Source of the DNA: Crossiella equi
GTDB taxonomy: Bacteria > Actinomycetota > Actinomycetes > Mycobacteriales > Pseudonocardiaceae
Reading direction: 5' to 3'
DNA length: 64,000 bases
NCBI RefSeq assembly: GCF_017876755.1
Contig: NZ_JAGIOO010000001.1
Location: 5,503,786-5,567,785 of the forward strand
The notes beneath the pieces are model-generated. The model did no database searches and was not told the DNA's origin. It worked only from the letters and a program-made list of their open reading frames with translations. Numbering within the stretch: the stretch's first letter is position 1; every line of letters begins with the position of its first letter. This document shows, one piece after another, positions 25,835 to 36,223 of the stretch. Both the position numbers and the translations under genes were made by a program.

Positions 25835-25905
25835 GTGGATGACCACCCGCTCGGCTGGCGATGGCCCGAGGTTTGGACCAATCCGACTCGTGGACGCCCA
25901 CCGCC

Positions 25906-25911
25906 TACCCT
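25906..25911 (+). promoter_or_regulatory. -10 box of a probable leaderless glmS transcript
   Basis: TACCCT, 7 nt, then the GTG start of glmS; no Shine-Dalgarno sequence. It is divergent from the similar site of the hydrolase gene. Confidence 0.5.
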
Positions 25912-25918
25912 GTGCCGA

Positions 25919-27781
25919 GTGTGCGGGATCGTGGGATACGTAGGACATCGGCAGGCCCTTGACGTGGTGCTGGACGGGCTCCGGCGCCTGGAGTACCGGG
26001 GCTACGACTCGGCGGGCGTGGCCGTGCTGGACGGCGCGGGCGGGCTGGCCGTGGAGCGCAAGGCCGGACCACTGGTCAACCTCGAGACCAGGCTGGACGA
26101 GGTCGGCCGCGACGGGTTCGGCGGTACCAGCGGCATGGGGCACACCCGGTGGGCCACCCACGGCGCACCGACCGACCGCAACGCGCACCCGCACCGCGAC
26201 ACCACCGGCCGCCTGGCCGTCGTGCACAACGGCATCATCGAGAACTTCGTGGCCCTGCGCGCCGAGCTGGAGGCCGCGGGTGTCGAACCGGCCAGCGACA
26301 CCGACAGCGAGACCGCGGCGCACCTGATCGCCGCCGCGTACGAGGAGGGCGGGACCAAGGGCGACCTGCCCGCCTCGGTGCGGCTGGTCTGCCGACGGCT
26401 GGAGGGCGCATTCACGCTGGTCGTCACGCACGCCGACCACCCCGGCCTGGTGGTCGCCGCCCGGCGCTCCTCGCCGCTGGTGGTGGGCGTGGGCGAGGGC
26501 GAGAACTTCGTCGCCTCGGACGTGGCGGCCTTCATCGAGCACACCCGGGACGCGGTCGAGCTCGGCCAGGACCAGGTGGTCGAGCTGACCACGCAGGGCT
26601 ACCGGGTCACCGACTTCCACGGCGAGGACGCCCCGTCCAAGCCCTTCCACGTGGACTGGGACCTCGCGGCCGCGGAGAAGGGCGGCCACGAGTACTTCAT
26701 GCTCAAGGAGATCGAGGAGCAGCCCGACGCGCTGGCCAACACGCTGCGCGGGCACTTCCAGGACGGCCGCATCGTGCTCGACGAGCAGCGCCTGACCGAC
26801 CAGGACCTCCGCGACGTGGACAAGGTGTTCGTGGTGGCCTGCGGTTCGGCCTACCACTCCGGCCTGGTCGCCAAGTACGCCATCGAGCACTGGACCCGCC
26901 TGCCCGTCGAGGTCGAGCTGGCCAGCGAGTTCCGCTACCGCGACGCCGTGCTGGACCGCTCCACGCTGGTGGTGGCCGTCTCCCAGTCCGGCGAGACGGC
27001 GGACACCCTGGAGGCCGTGCGGCACGCCCGCGAGCAGAAGGCCCGCGTGCTGGCGGTGTGCAACACCAACGGCGCCCAGATCCCCCGCGAGTCCGACGCG
27101 GTGCTCTACACGCACGCGGGCCCGGAGATCGGCGTGGCCTCCACCAAGGCCTTCCTCGCCCAGATCGCGGCCAACTACCTGGTCGGCCTGGCCCTGGCGC
27201 AGGCGCGCGGCACCAAGTACCCGGACGAGGTGGCCCGGGAGTTCCACGAGCTCTCGGCGATGCCCGCCGCGGTCGCCCAGGTTCTGTCCACTGTGGACCG
27301 GATGCGGGTGCTGGCCCGTGAGCTGGCCGAGGCCAAGGCGGTGCTCTTCCTCGGCCGCCACGTCGGCTACCCGGTGGCCCTGGAGGGCGCGCTCAAGCTC
27401 AAGGAGCTGGCGTACATGCACGCCGAGGGCTTCGCCGCCGGTGAGCTCAAGCACGGCCCGATCGCGCTGATCGAGGACGACCTGCCCGTGGTGGTGGTGA
27501 TGCCCTCGCCGAAGGGCCGCGCGGTGCTGCACAGCAAGCTGCTGTCCAACATCCAGGAGATCAAGGCCCGGGGCGCGCGCACGATCGTGATCGCCGAGGA
27601 AGGCGACGAGACCGTGCGCCCGTTCGCCGACGACCTGGTCGAGCTGCCCGCGGTGCCCACGCTGTTGCAGCCGCTGGTGTCCACGATCCCGCTCCAGGTG
27701 CTCGCCGCCGAGGTCGCCCGGGCCCGGGGCTACGACGTGGACAAGCCGCGCAACCTGGCGAAGTCGGTCACCGTCGAATGA
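25919..27781 (+). CDS. glmS: Glutamine-fructose-6-phosphate aminotransferase (isomerising)
   Basis: Makes glucosamine-6-phosphate from fructose-6-phosphate and glutamine, the committed step to UDP-GlcNAc. It is 620 aa from the GTG at 25919, which puts the catalytic Cys directly after the initiator Met as this N-terminal nucleophile enzyme requires; the frame continues upstream but would bury it. The glutaminase domain (CGIVGYVG, YRGYDSAG, HTRWATHG) is followed by two SIS sugar-isomerase domains (CGSAYHSG; SQSGETADT) and the C-terminal AKSVTVE that closes the active site. The stop overlaps the nnr start by four bases. Confidence 0.98.
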   Translation: MCGIVGYVGHRQALDVVLDGLRRLEYRGYDSAGVAVLDGAGGLAVERKAGPLVNLETRLDEVGRDGFGGTSGMGHTRWATHGAPTDRNAHPHRDTTGRLAVVHNGIIENFVALRAELEAAGVEPASDTDSETAAHLIAAAYEEGGTKGDLPASVRLVCRRLEGAFTLVVTHADHPGLVVAARRSSPLVVGVGEGENFVASDVAAFIEHTRDAVELGQDQVVELTTQGYRVTDFHGEDAPSKPFHVDWDLAAAEKGGHEYFMLKEIEEQPDALANTLRGHFQDGRIVLDEQRLTDQDLRDVDKVFVVACGSAYHSGLVAKYAIEHWTRLPVEVELASEFRYRDAVLDRSTLVVAVSQSGETADTLEAVRHAREQKARVLAVCNTNGAQIPRESDAVLYTHAGPEIGVASTKAFLAQIAANYLVGLALAQARGTKYPDEVAREFHELSAMPAAVAQVLSTVDRMRVLARELAEAKAVLFLGRHVGYPVALEGALKLKELAYMHAEGFAAGELKHGPIALIEDDLPVVVVMPSPKGRAVLHSKLLSNIQEIKARGARTIVIAEEGDETVRPFADDLVELPAVPTLLQPLVSTIPLQVLAAEVARARGYDVDKPRNLAKSVTVE

Positions 27782-29220
27782 CCGGGATCTGGACGGCGGA
27801 CCAAGTCCGCGCCGCGGAGAACGAGGTCTTCAAGCGCACCCCCGAGGGCGCGCTGATGCGGCGTGCGGCCTTCGGGCTGGCCACGCACACCCTGGCCCTG
27901 CTCACCGAGCTGACCGGGGGCGTGGCCGGGCGTCGCGTCACGCTGCTGGTCGGCGCGGGCAACAACGGCGGTGACGCCCTGTGGGCCGGGTACTTCCTGC
28001 GCCGCCGGGGCGTGCGGGTGGACGCGGTGCTGCTCAGCCCGGACCGCGCGCACCCCGAGGGCCTGGCCGCGCTGCGCCGGGCGGGCGGGCGGATCGCGGA
28101 CGACCACGTGGCCGCCGTCCAGCACGCCGACCTGGTCGTGGACGGCATCGTCGGCCTGTCCGCGCGCGGCCCGCTGCGCCCGGCCGCGGCCGCGCTGGTC
28201 GAGCAGGTCCGCGCGCCGATCGTGGCGGTGGACCTGCCCAGCGGCGTCGACCCGGACACCGGCGTGGTCGACGGCCCGGCCGTGCACGCCGCGGTGACGG
28301 TCACCTTCGGCTGCCTCAAGCCGGTGCACGTGCTGGGCGCGCACCACTGCGGCACCACGCACCTGGTCGACATCGGCATCGGCGCGGACCTCGGCGAGCC
28401 CGCGATGACCGTGCTCTCCGACGCCGAGGTCGGCGCGCGCTGGCCGGTCCCCGGTCCGGGCGACGACAAGTACACGCAGGGCGTCACGGGTGTGGCCGCG
28501 GGCTCGGCGGTCTACCCGGGCGCGGCGGTGCTGGCCGCCGGGTCGGCCATCCGCGCCACCTCGGGCATGGTCCGCTACGCGGGCGAGGCCGCCGAGGACG
28601 TGCGGGCGCGCTGGCCGGAGGTGGTGGCCACCGGTTCGGTCACCGACGCGGGCCGCGTGCAGTCCTGGGTGGTCGGTCCGGGCCTGGGCACCGGCAAGGC
28701 GGGCGCGGACGTGCTCCGGCAGGTGCTGGCCGCCGGGGTCCCGGTGTGCGCGGACGCGGACGCGATCACCCTGCTCGCGGCTGACGAGACGCTGTGGGAC
28801 GAGCGCGACCCGGACACCCCGCTGGTGCTCACCCCGCACGACCGGGAGTTCGCGCGCTTCGCGGGCGAGGTCGGCGCGGACCGGGTCGACGCGGCCCGGC
28901 GCGCGGCGAAGCGGGTCAACGCGGTGGTGCTGCTCAAGGGCAACAGCACCGTGGTCGCCGCCCCGGACGGCCGGGTGCTGGTCAACCCGGCCCGCTCCTC
29001 GTGGCTGGCCACCGCGGGCTCGGGCGACGTGCTGTCCGGGCTGATCGGTGCGCTGCTGGCCGCCGGGCTCGACCCGCTGCTGGCTGCGGGCTGCGCGGTC
29101 CGGGTGCACGAGCTGGCCGGTGGGTTCGCCGCGCGGAACGCCCCGACCTCGGCGTCGGTGCTGGTGGACGTGCTCCCGAGGGCCATCCGCGAGGTGCGCG
29201 CGAGCGCAGGGGTCGCCTGA
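27778..29220 (+). CDS. nnr: Bifunctional NAD(P)HX epimerase / ADP-dependent NAD(P)HX dehydratase
   Basis: Repairs hydrated, damaged NADH and NADPH. The 480-aa fusion has an N-terminal YjeF-type epimerase domain ([25 protein letters not shown]) and a C-terminal ribokinase-like dehydratase domain. The latter carries VVGPGLGTG, an LTPHDREF segment and the catalytic/ADP loop AGSGDVLSG (usually AGTGDVLAG). ATGA overlap with glmS couples translation. The same glmS-nnr linkage occurs in M. tuberculosis (Rv3436c, Rv3433c). Confidence 0.95.
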   Translation: MTGIWTADQVRAAENEVFKRTPEGALMRRAAFGLATHTLALLTELTGGVAGRRVTLLVGAGNNGGDALWAGYFLRRRGVRVDAVLLSPDRAHPEGLAALRRAGGRIADDHVAAVQHADLVVDGIVGLSARGPLRPAAAALVEQVRAPIVAVDLPSGVDPDTGVVDGPAVHAAVTVTFGCLKPVHVLGAHHCGTTHLVDIGIGADLGEPAMTVLSDAEVGARWPVPGPGDDKYTQGVTGVAAGSAVYPGAAVLAAGSAIRATSGMVRYAGEAAEDVRARWPEVVATGSVTDAGRVQSWVVGPGLGTGKAGADVLRQVLAAGVPVCADADAITLLAADETLWDERDPDTPLVLTPHDREFARFAGEVGADRVDAARRAAKRVNAVVLLKGNSTVVAAPDGRVLVNPARSSWLATAGSGDVLSGLIGALLAAGLDPLLAAGCAVRVHELAGGFAARNAPTSASVLVDVLPRAIREVRASAGVA

Positions 29221-29272
29221 TACCTGGGATGTCCATAGGCTTGCGCCACTAGCTTGCGAACGGGGTGAGTGG

Positions 29273-30849
<1,577 letters not shown>

Positions 30850-30850
<1 letters not shown>

Positions 30851-32100
30851 TGGACCTCGACGCCATCGCGGCCGTGCTCGACGAGCAGCTGGCCGGTGTG
30901 GACGCCGAACGCGAACGGGCCTACCCGGGCGATCCGGGCGGGCGGCAGCCCGTGCACACCGTGTACGTGCCCGCCGACCGCGTCCGCCCGGGCCTGGCCG
31001 CCGCGTGGGGTGCCCAGGCGCGGGCGGTGCTGGCCGAGCACGCCCCGGACGGCGCCGCACTGGCCGCCGCCACCGGGGTCGACGGCGCAGGGGCCGAGGG
31101 TGCAGCCGACCTGCACAGGCGGGTGCTGGCCAAGCTCAGCGTGGAACCCGTGGAGGACCTGCGGGTCGACCTGGAGGACGGCTTCGGCGCCCCGGGCGAC
31201 GCCGAGGAGGACGCGGCCGCGCGCTCGGCGGGCCGGGCCCTGCGCGAGGACGTCGCGGCGGGCACCGCACCGCCGTTCTGCGGAGTGCGGCCCAAGGGCC
31301 TGGAGCCGGCGCTGCGCCGGCGTGGTCTGCGCAGCCTGGCGCTGTTCCTGGAGGAGCTGGGCGAGCTGCCGCCGGGCTTCGTGATCACCTTCCCCAAGGT
31401 CACCTCGACCGGGCAGGTGGAGTCCGCGGTGTGGCTGTGCGGACGGCTGGAGCACGAGCTCGGCCTGCCCGGGGGCGCGCTGCGGTTCGAGCTCCAGATC
31501 GAGACCACACAGGCGATCCTCGGCCCGGACGGGCGGGCCACCGTGGCGGCCATGGTGCACGCGAGCGAGGGCCGGTGCACCGGTCTGCACTACGGCACCT
31601 ACGACTACAGCGCGGCCTGCGGGGTCACCGCGGCGTTGCAGAGCATGGCGCACCCGGTGGCCGACCAGGCCAAGGCGGTCATGCTGCTGGCCGCGGCGGG
31701 CACCGGGGTGCGGCTGTCCGACGGCTCGACCAACGTGCTGCCGGTCGGCGGCACGGCGGAGGTGCACGCGGGCTGGCGGCTGCACGCCCGGCTGGTGCGC
31801 CGCTCGCTCGACCACGCCTACTACCAAGGCTGGGACCTGCACCCGCACCAGCTGCCCACGCGGTTCCTGGCCACCTACGCCTTCTACCGCGAGGCCTTCC
31901 CGGCCGCGGCCGCCCGGCTGCGCGCCTACCGCGAGCGGATCGCCGGCACCGTGCTGGACGAGCCCGCGACCGCGCAGGCCATGGCGATCGCGCTGGTGCG
32001 CGGCCTGGACTGCGGGGCGCTCACGGCTGAGGAGGTCGAGGCCGCCTCCGGCGCGGACCGGGCCGCGCTGGACGTGCTCGCCCGCCGCCGCGTCGGCTGA
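30850..32100 (+). CDS. CitE-like (HpcH/HpaI, DUF6986-type) aldolase/lyase
   Basis: This 416-aa cytoplasmic protein starts at the ATG overlapping the malate synthase stop (TGATG); the frame open upstream is inside aceB. It has CitE-superfamily features: RVDLEDGFG (acidic metal/CoA region), VRPKGLE, FPKVTSTGQ, and FELQIETTQA with the metal-binding Glu. Such enzymes cleave or form beta-hydroxyacyl-CoA esters. Proteins of this design beside aceB are common in actinobacteria and have been labelled DUF6986 (recalled). The substrate is unknown; a glyoxylate-linked reaction is plausible from context. Confidence 0.8.
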
Positions 32101-32150
32101 GTTTCACCGGCGGAAACACGCTCGCAACCTCCGCCAGAGAGGGTCCGGCC

Positions 32151-33455
32151 ATGGTCGCTGAGCCGAAGGTGGAAACCGCTTCCCGCGCCCGCCGCCTGCT
32201 GTCCTCGCTGTTCGTCCAGGTCGTCACGGCCGCGGTGCTGGGCATCCTGGTCGGCGTGCTGTGGCCGGAGTTCGGCGCCGCGCTGAAACTGCTCGGCGAC
32301 GCGTTCATCCGGGCGATCAAGATGATCATCGCGCCGCTGGTGTTCTGCGTGGTGGTCACCGGCATCGCCAAGGCGGGTGACCTGCGCTCGGTCGGGCGCA
32401 TCGGGTTCAAGGCGCTGGTCTACTTCGAGGTGGTCAGCACCCTGGCACTGCTGCTCGGCCTGGTGCTGGGCAACCTGGTCCGGCCCGGCGACGGGCTCGA
32501 CGTCGACCCGGCCACCCTGGACACCGCCGCGGTGGAGCAGAAGACCGGTGGGGCCGCGCTGCCCGGGGTCGGCGGGTTCCTGCTGCACGTGGTGCCGGAC
32601 AGCGTGATCGGCGCGTTCGCCGACAACCAGTTGCTCCAGGTGCTGCTGTTCGCGGTGCTCTTCGGCGCCGCGCTGGTGCACCTCGGCCAGGACCGCGTAC
32701 CGCTGGTGCTGACCTTCGTCGAGCAGGCGGGCGAGGTGATCTTCAAGATCGTCGGCTACGTCATGCGCGTGGCGCCCGTCGCGGTGTTCGGCTCGCTGGC
32801 CTACCTGATCGGCCAGTACGGCCTGTCCTCGCTGCTCACCTACGGCAAGCTGATCGGCGTCAGCTACGGCGCGGGCCTGCTGTTCGTGCTGTTCCTGGCC
32901 CTGCTGCTGCGCGTGGTCACCGGCCTGAACCTGTGGGCGTTCCTGCGCTACACGCGGGCGGAGTTCGTGCTGGCCATCGGCACCGCCTCCAGTGAGTCGG
33001 TGCTGCCGCGGATGATGGGCAAGCTGCGCGCGGCGGGCTGCCGCAGCGAGGCGGTCGGCCTGGTGCTGCCCACCGGTTACTCCTTCAACCTGGACGGCGC
33101 CTCGATCTACCTGTCCGTGGCCACGCTGTTCATGGCGCAGGCGGTGGGCATCGACCTGACCATCGGGCAGCAGCTGACCGTGCTGCTGGTGCTGATGCTG
33201 ACCTCCAAGGGCATGGCGGGCATCCCCGGTTCGGCCTTCCTCGCGCTGTCGGCCACCGCGGCCTCGGTCGGGGTCATCCCGGCGGGCGCGGTGGCGCTGC
33301 TGCTCGGCGCGGACCGGATCATGGACACCATGCGCGTGGTGACCAACCTGCTGGGCAACTGCGTGGCCACGTTCGTGGTGGCCAAGTGGGAAGGCGGCCT
33401 GGACACCGAGGCCGCGCGGGCCGCGTTCGCCGGGCGGCCAGCCCAGGACCGGTGA
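32151..33455 (+). CDS. Dicarboxylate/amino acid:cation symporter (DctA-like)
   Basis: This 434-aa membrane transporter of the DAACS family has about eight membrane helices and two re-entrant loops. The first hairpin motif is GTASSESVLPRM and the second region shows PTGYSFNLDGASIY, the cation- and substrate-binding signature shared with DctA and GltP. The ATG lies behind GAGAGGG. C4-dicarboxylates (malate, succinate, fumarate) are the most likely substrates given aceB and the CitE-like gene upstream, but glutamate/aspartate cannot be excluded. Confidence 0.88.
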   Translation: MVAEPKVETASRARRLLSSLFVQVVTAAVLGILVGVLWPEFGAALKLLGDAFIRAIKMIIAPLVFCVVVTGIAKAGDLRSVGRIGFKALVYFEVVSTLALLLGLVLGNLVRPGDGLDVDPATLDTAAVEQKTGGAALPGVGGFLLHVVPDSVIGAFADNQLLQVLLFAVLFGAALVHLGQDRVPLVLTFVEQAGEVIFKIVGYVMRVAPVAVFGSLAYLIGQYGLSSLLTYGKLIGVSYGAGLLFVLFLALLLRVVTGLNLWAFLRYTRAEFVLAIGTASSESVLPRMMGKLRAAGCRSEAVGLVLPTGYSFNLDGASIYLSVATLFMAQAVGIDLTIGQQLTVLLVLMLTSKGMAGIPGSAFLALSATAASVGVIPAGAVALLLGADRIMDTMRVVTNLLGNCVATFVVAKWEGGLDTEAARAAFAGRPAQDR

Positions 33456-33484
33456 CACCGGGCTGTGACACCATTGGCGGTGTT

Positions 33485-34627
33485 ATGGCTGACCAGACGC
33501 GCGCCGCCCGCGCCGAGACCGTGATCGACACGGCCGCGCTGCGGCACAACTACGCCTACCTGTCCGGGCTCGCCGCGGCGACCGGCGCGGCCACCATGGC
33601 CGTGGTCAAGGCCGACGGCTACGGGCACGGCGCCGTCGAGACGGCCCGCGCCGCGCTCGCCGCCGGGGTCACCTGGCTGGGCACCGCCGCCATCGAGGAG
33701 GCCCTCGTGCTGCGGGAGGCGGGGATCACCGCGCCCGTGCTGAGCTGGCTGTACCCGAACGACGACGACTTCGGTCGGGCTATCGCGGCTGATATCGACC
33801 TGAGTACCTCCTCGCTGCCCGAGCTGGCCGCCGTGGTGGCCGCCGCGACCGAGTGCGCCCGGGTGGCCCGGGTGCACCTCAAGGTCGACACCGGCCTGTC
33901 CCGCAACGGTGCCCGCCCGGACGAGTGGGCGCCGCTGTTCGAGCAGGCCGCCAAGGCCCAGGCGGACGGCCGGATCGAGGTCGTGGCGCTGTGGTCGCAC
34001 CTGGCCAGCGCGGACGAGCCGGACAGCCCGGCCACCGACGCCCAGGCCGAGGTCTTCGCCGCCGCCCACCAGGCCGCGCTCGCGGTGGGCCTGCGGCCGA
34101 TGCGGCACCTGGCCAACTCCGCGGCCACCCTGCTGCGCCCGGACCTGCACTTCGACCTGGTCCGCGTGGGCATCGCGGGCTACGGCCTGAACCCGGTGCC
34201 CGGCCACGGTGGTGAGCAGCTGCGCCCGGCCATGACCTTCCGGTCCGTGGTGGCCATGACCAAGCGCGTGCCCGAGGGCACCGGGGTCTCCTACGGCCTG
34301 ACCTGGACCGCACCGCGGGAGACCACGCTGGCCCTGGTGCCCGCCGGGTACGCCGACGGCGTGCCGCGTGCGCTGTCCGGGCGGATGCAGGTACTGCTGG
34401 GTGGTGTCCGGCGGCCGGTGGTCGGCCGGGTGTGCATGGACCAGGTGGTCGTGGACTGCGGCGACGCGGCGGTGGCCGAGGGGGACGAGGTGGTCCTCTT
34501 CGGCCCCGGTGACCAGGGCGAACCGACTGCCCAGGAGTGGGCGGACACCATCGGCACCATCCACTACGAGATCGTCACCGGGATGGTCCGGCCGAGGGTG
34601 CGGCGTGTCTACCGGGGCCGCCCGTGA
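33485..34627 (+). CDS. alr: Alanine racemase
   Basis: PLP enzyme making D-alanine for peptidoglycan; 380 aa. The start is ATG 33485, giving MADQTRAARAETVIDTAALRHN; the longer frame runs back into the transporter gene. The PLP lysine is Lys42 in VVKADGYGHG, the catalytic tyrosine is ~Tyr270 in SYGLTW, and RVCMDQ near the C-terminus lines the second active site of the dimer. GTGA overlap with the next gene. It heads the alr-hydrolase-tsaE unit, a gene order seen widely in actinobacteria. Confidence 0.96.
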   Translation: MADQTRAARAETVIDTAALRHNYAYLSGLAAATGAATMAVVKADGYGHGAVETARAALAAGVTWLGTAAIEEALVLREAGITAPVLSWLYPNDDDFGRAIAADIDLSTSSLPELAAVVAAATECARVARVHLKVDTGLSRNGARPDEWAPLFEQAAKAQADGRIEVVALWSHLASADEPDSPATDAQAEVFAAAHQAALAVGLRPMRHLANSAATLLRPDLHFDLVRVGIAGYGLNPVPGHGGEQLRPAMTFRSVVAMTKRVPEGTGVSYGLTWTAPRETTLALVPAGYADGVPRALSGRMQVLLGGVRRPVVGRVCMDQVVVDCGDAAVAEGDEVVLFGPGDQGEPTAQEWADTIGTIHYEIVTGMVRPRVRRVYRGRP

Positions 34628-35730
34628 ACCGCATCTGGCGTGCGGTCGGCATCGCGGGCGGTGTCCTGGGCGCGGCGGTCGGCGCGGGCGCGGTCGGCGC
34701 GGCCACGCAGACCCGGCGCATCAAGAACCAGCGCGCGGACGGGGCCGGGACCGACCCGTTCGGCGACGAGCCGCTCGGCGAGCTGCGCCCGACCCGCACC
34801 TCCACGGTGGCCGCCGACGACGGCACCCCGCTCGCGGTGGAGGAGGTCGACCCGGCGGACGGCGGCAAGGCCGAGCTCACCGTGGTGCTGGTGCACGGCT
34901 ACGTGCTGGACCGCCGCTGCTGGCACTTCCAGCGCCGCGACCTGGCCGAGCTGGTTGACCCGCGGGTGCGCCTGGTGCTCTACGACCAGCGCTCGCACGG
35001 CCGCTCCGGCCGGTCCAACCGGGAGAACTCGACCATCGAGCAGCTGGGCCACGACCTGGCCTCGGTGCTGCGCGCGCTCGCGCCCGAGGGACCGCTGGTG
35101 CTCATCGGGCACTCCATGGGCGGCATGACGATCATGGCCCTGGCCGAGCAGGAGCCCGAGCTGTTCGTCAAGCGCGTGCGCGGGGTCGCGCTGATCGGCA
35201 CCGCGGCGGGCAAGGTCGGCAGCTCCGGGCTGCCCCGGCCGGTGCTGTCCCGGTACAACCCGGTCACGCTGGGCCTGGGCAAGGTCGCGGGCGCGCTGCC
35301 GAACGTGGTGGAGCGGGTGCGCGGCATGGGCGGCCAGATCATCTGGGCGGCGGTGCGGCGGCTGGCCTTCGGCGACCGCGAGGTGAGCCCCGCGCTCGTC
35401 GACTTCATGGACAGGATGATCGACGGCACCCCGGTCGAGGTGATCACCGACTTCCTGTCCACGCTGGAGACGCACAACCGGTACGCGGCACTGGCCGGTC
35501 TGCGGCACTGCACGGTGCTGGTGCTGGGCGGGGACGCCGACCGGCTCACCCCGTACTCGCACTCCGAGGCCATCGCCGCCGAGCTGCCGGACGCCGAGCT
35601 GGTGCGCGCGCCGGATGCCGGGCACATGGTGATGCTGGAACAGGCCGACCTGGTCACCGGGAAGCTGGCCGAACTGATCCGCCGCTGCGCGAGCGGTGGC
35701 ACTGGGAAGCGTTGGTGGAGAAAAGCATGA
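34624..35730 (+). CDS. Alpha/beta-fold hydrolase with N-terminal membrane anchor or signal
   Basis: This 368-aa protein starts with a GTG overlapping the alr stop. A hydrophobic, Gly/Ala-rich segment at residues ~8-28 looks like an uncleaved anchor. The hydrolase core has VLVHGYVLD (oxyanion), the nucleophile GHSMGG, an acid in LGGDADRLTP and the His in APDAGHMVML, all intact. The substrate is unknown. Orthologues between alr and tsaE are common in Streptomyces-type genomes. ATGA overlap with tsaE. Confidence 0.88.
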   Translation: MNRIWRAVGIAGGVLGAAVGAGAVGAATQTRRIKNQRADGAGTDPFGDEPLGELRPTRTSTVAADDGTPLAVEEVDPADGGKAELTVVLVHGYVLDRRCWHFQRRDLAELVDPRVRLVLYDQRSHGRSGRSNRENSTIEQLGHDLASVLRALAPEGPLVLIGHSMGGMTIMALAEQEPELFVKRVRGVALIGTAAGKVGSSGLPRPVLSRYNPVTLGLGKVAGALPNVVERVRGMGGQIIWAAVRRLAFGDREVSPALVDFMDRMIDGTPVEVITDFLSTLETHNRYAALAGLRHCTVLVLGGDADRLTPYSHSEAIAAELPDAELVRAPDAGHMVMLEQADLVTGKLAELIRRCASGGTGKRWWRKA

Positions 35731-36200
35731 GCACAGTGGACAGTGCACTGTGGACTGTTGAGCTGCCCGAGGTGGCCGACACCGAGGCCCTCGGCGCCCG
35801 GCTCGGCGCCCTGCTGACGGCCGGGGACCTGGTGCTGCTGGCCGGGCCGCTGGGCGCTGGGAAGACCGCGCTGACCCGGGGCATCGCCGCCGGGCTCGGG
35901 GTCGCGGGCCAGGTCAGCTCGCCCACGTTCGTGATCGCGCGGGTGCACCGCCCGGGCGAGCGCGGGGTGCGGCTGGTGCACGTGGACGCCTACCGGCTCA
36001 GCGGGTACGACGAGCTGGAGGACCTGGACCTGGAGACCGACCTGGCCACCTCGGCCGTGGTGGTCGAGTGGGGCGAGGGCGTCGCGGAGCCGCTGGCCGA
36101 GGAGCACCTGCTGGTGCGCCTGGAACGGCGCGAGGACGACTCACGGCTGGCCACGGTCACCGGGACGCCGAGGCTGCTGGCCGGGCTCCGGCAGGGCTGA
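35727..36200 (+). CDS. tsaE: tRNA t6A37 biosynthesis ATPase TsaE
   Basis: This 157-aa P-loop ATPase is needed with TsaB and TsaD for threonylcarbamoylation of A37 in ANN-decoding tRNAs. Walker A is GPLGAGKTALT; the SSPTFVIA and VHVDAYRL blocks are typical. The ATG at 35727 overlaps the hydrolase stop and follows GGTGGAG; an upstream GTG in frame is not needed. Its partners tsaB and tsaD are separated from it by the leftward M14 gene. A hairpin begins inside the last codons. Confidence 0.95.
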   Translation: MSTVDSALWTVELPEVADTEALGARLGALLTAGDLVLLAGPLGAGKTALTRGIAAGLGVAGQVSSPTFVIARVHRPGERGVRLVHVDAYRLSGYDELEDLDLETDLATSAVVVEWGEGVAEPLAEEHLLVRLERREDDSRLATVTGTPRLLAGLRQG

Positions 36201-36216
36201 CCCCACCGGAGCCCGG
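36181..36216. terminator. Bidirectional terminator overlapping the tsaE stop
   Basis: Perfect 11-bp arms (36181-36191 and 36206-36216) around a 14-nt loop that contains the tsaE stop codon. It lies in the 23-bp gap between the convergent tsaE and M14 genes and probably serves both. Confidence 0.7.
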
Positions 36217-36223
36217 AACCGCG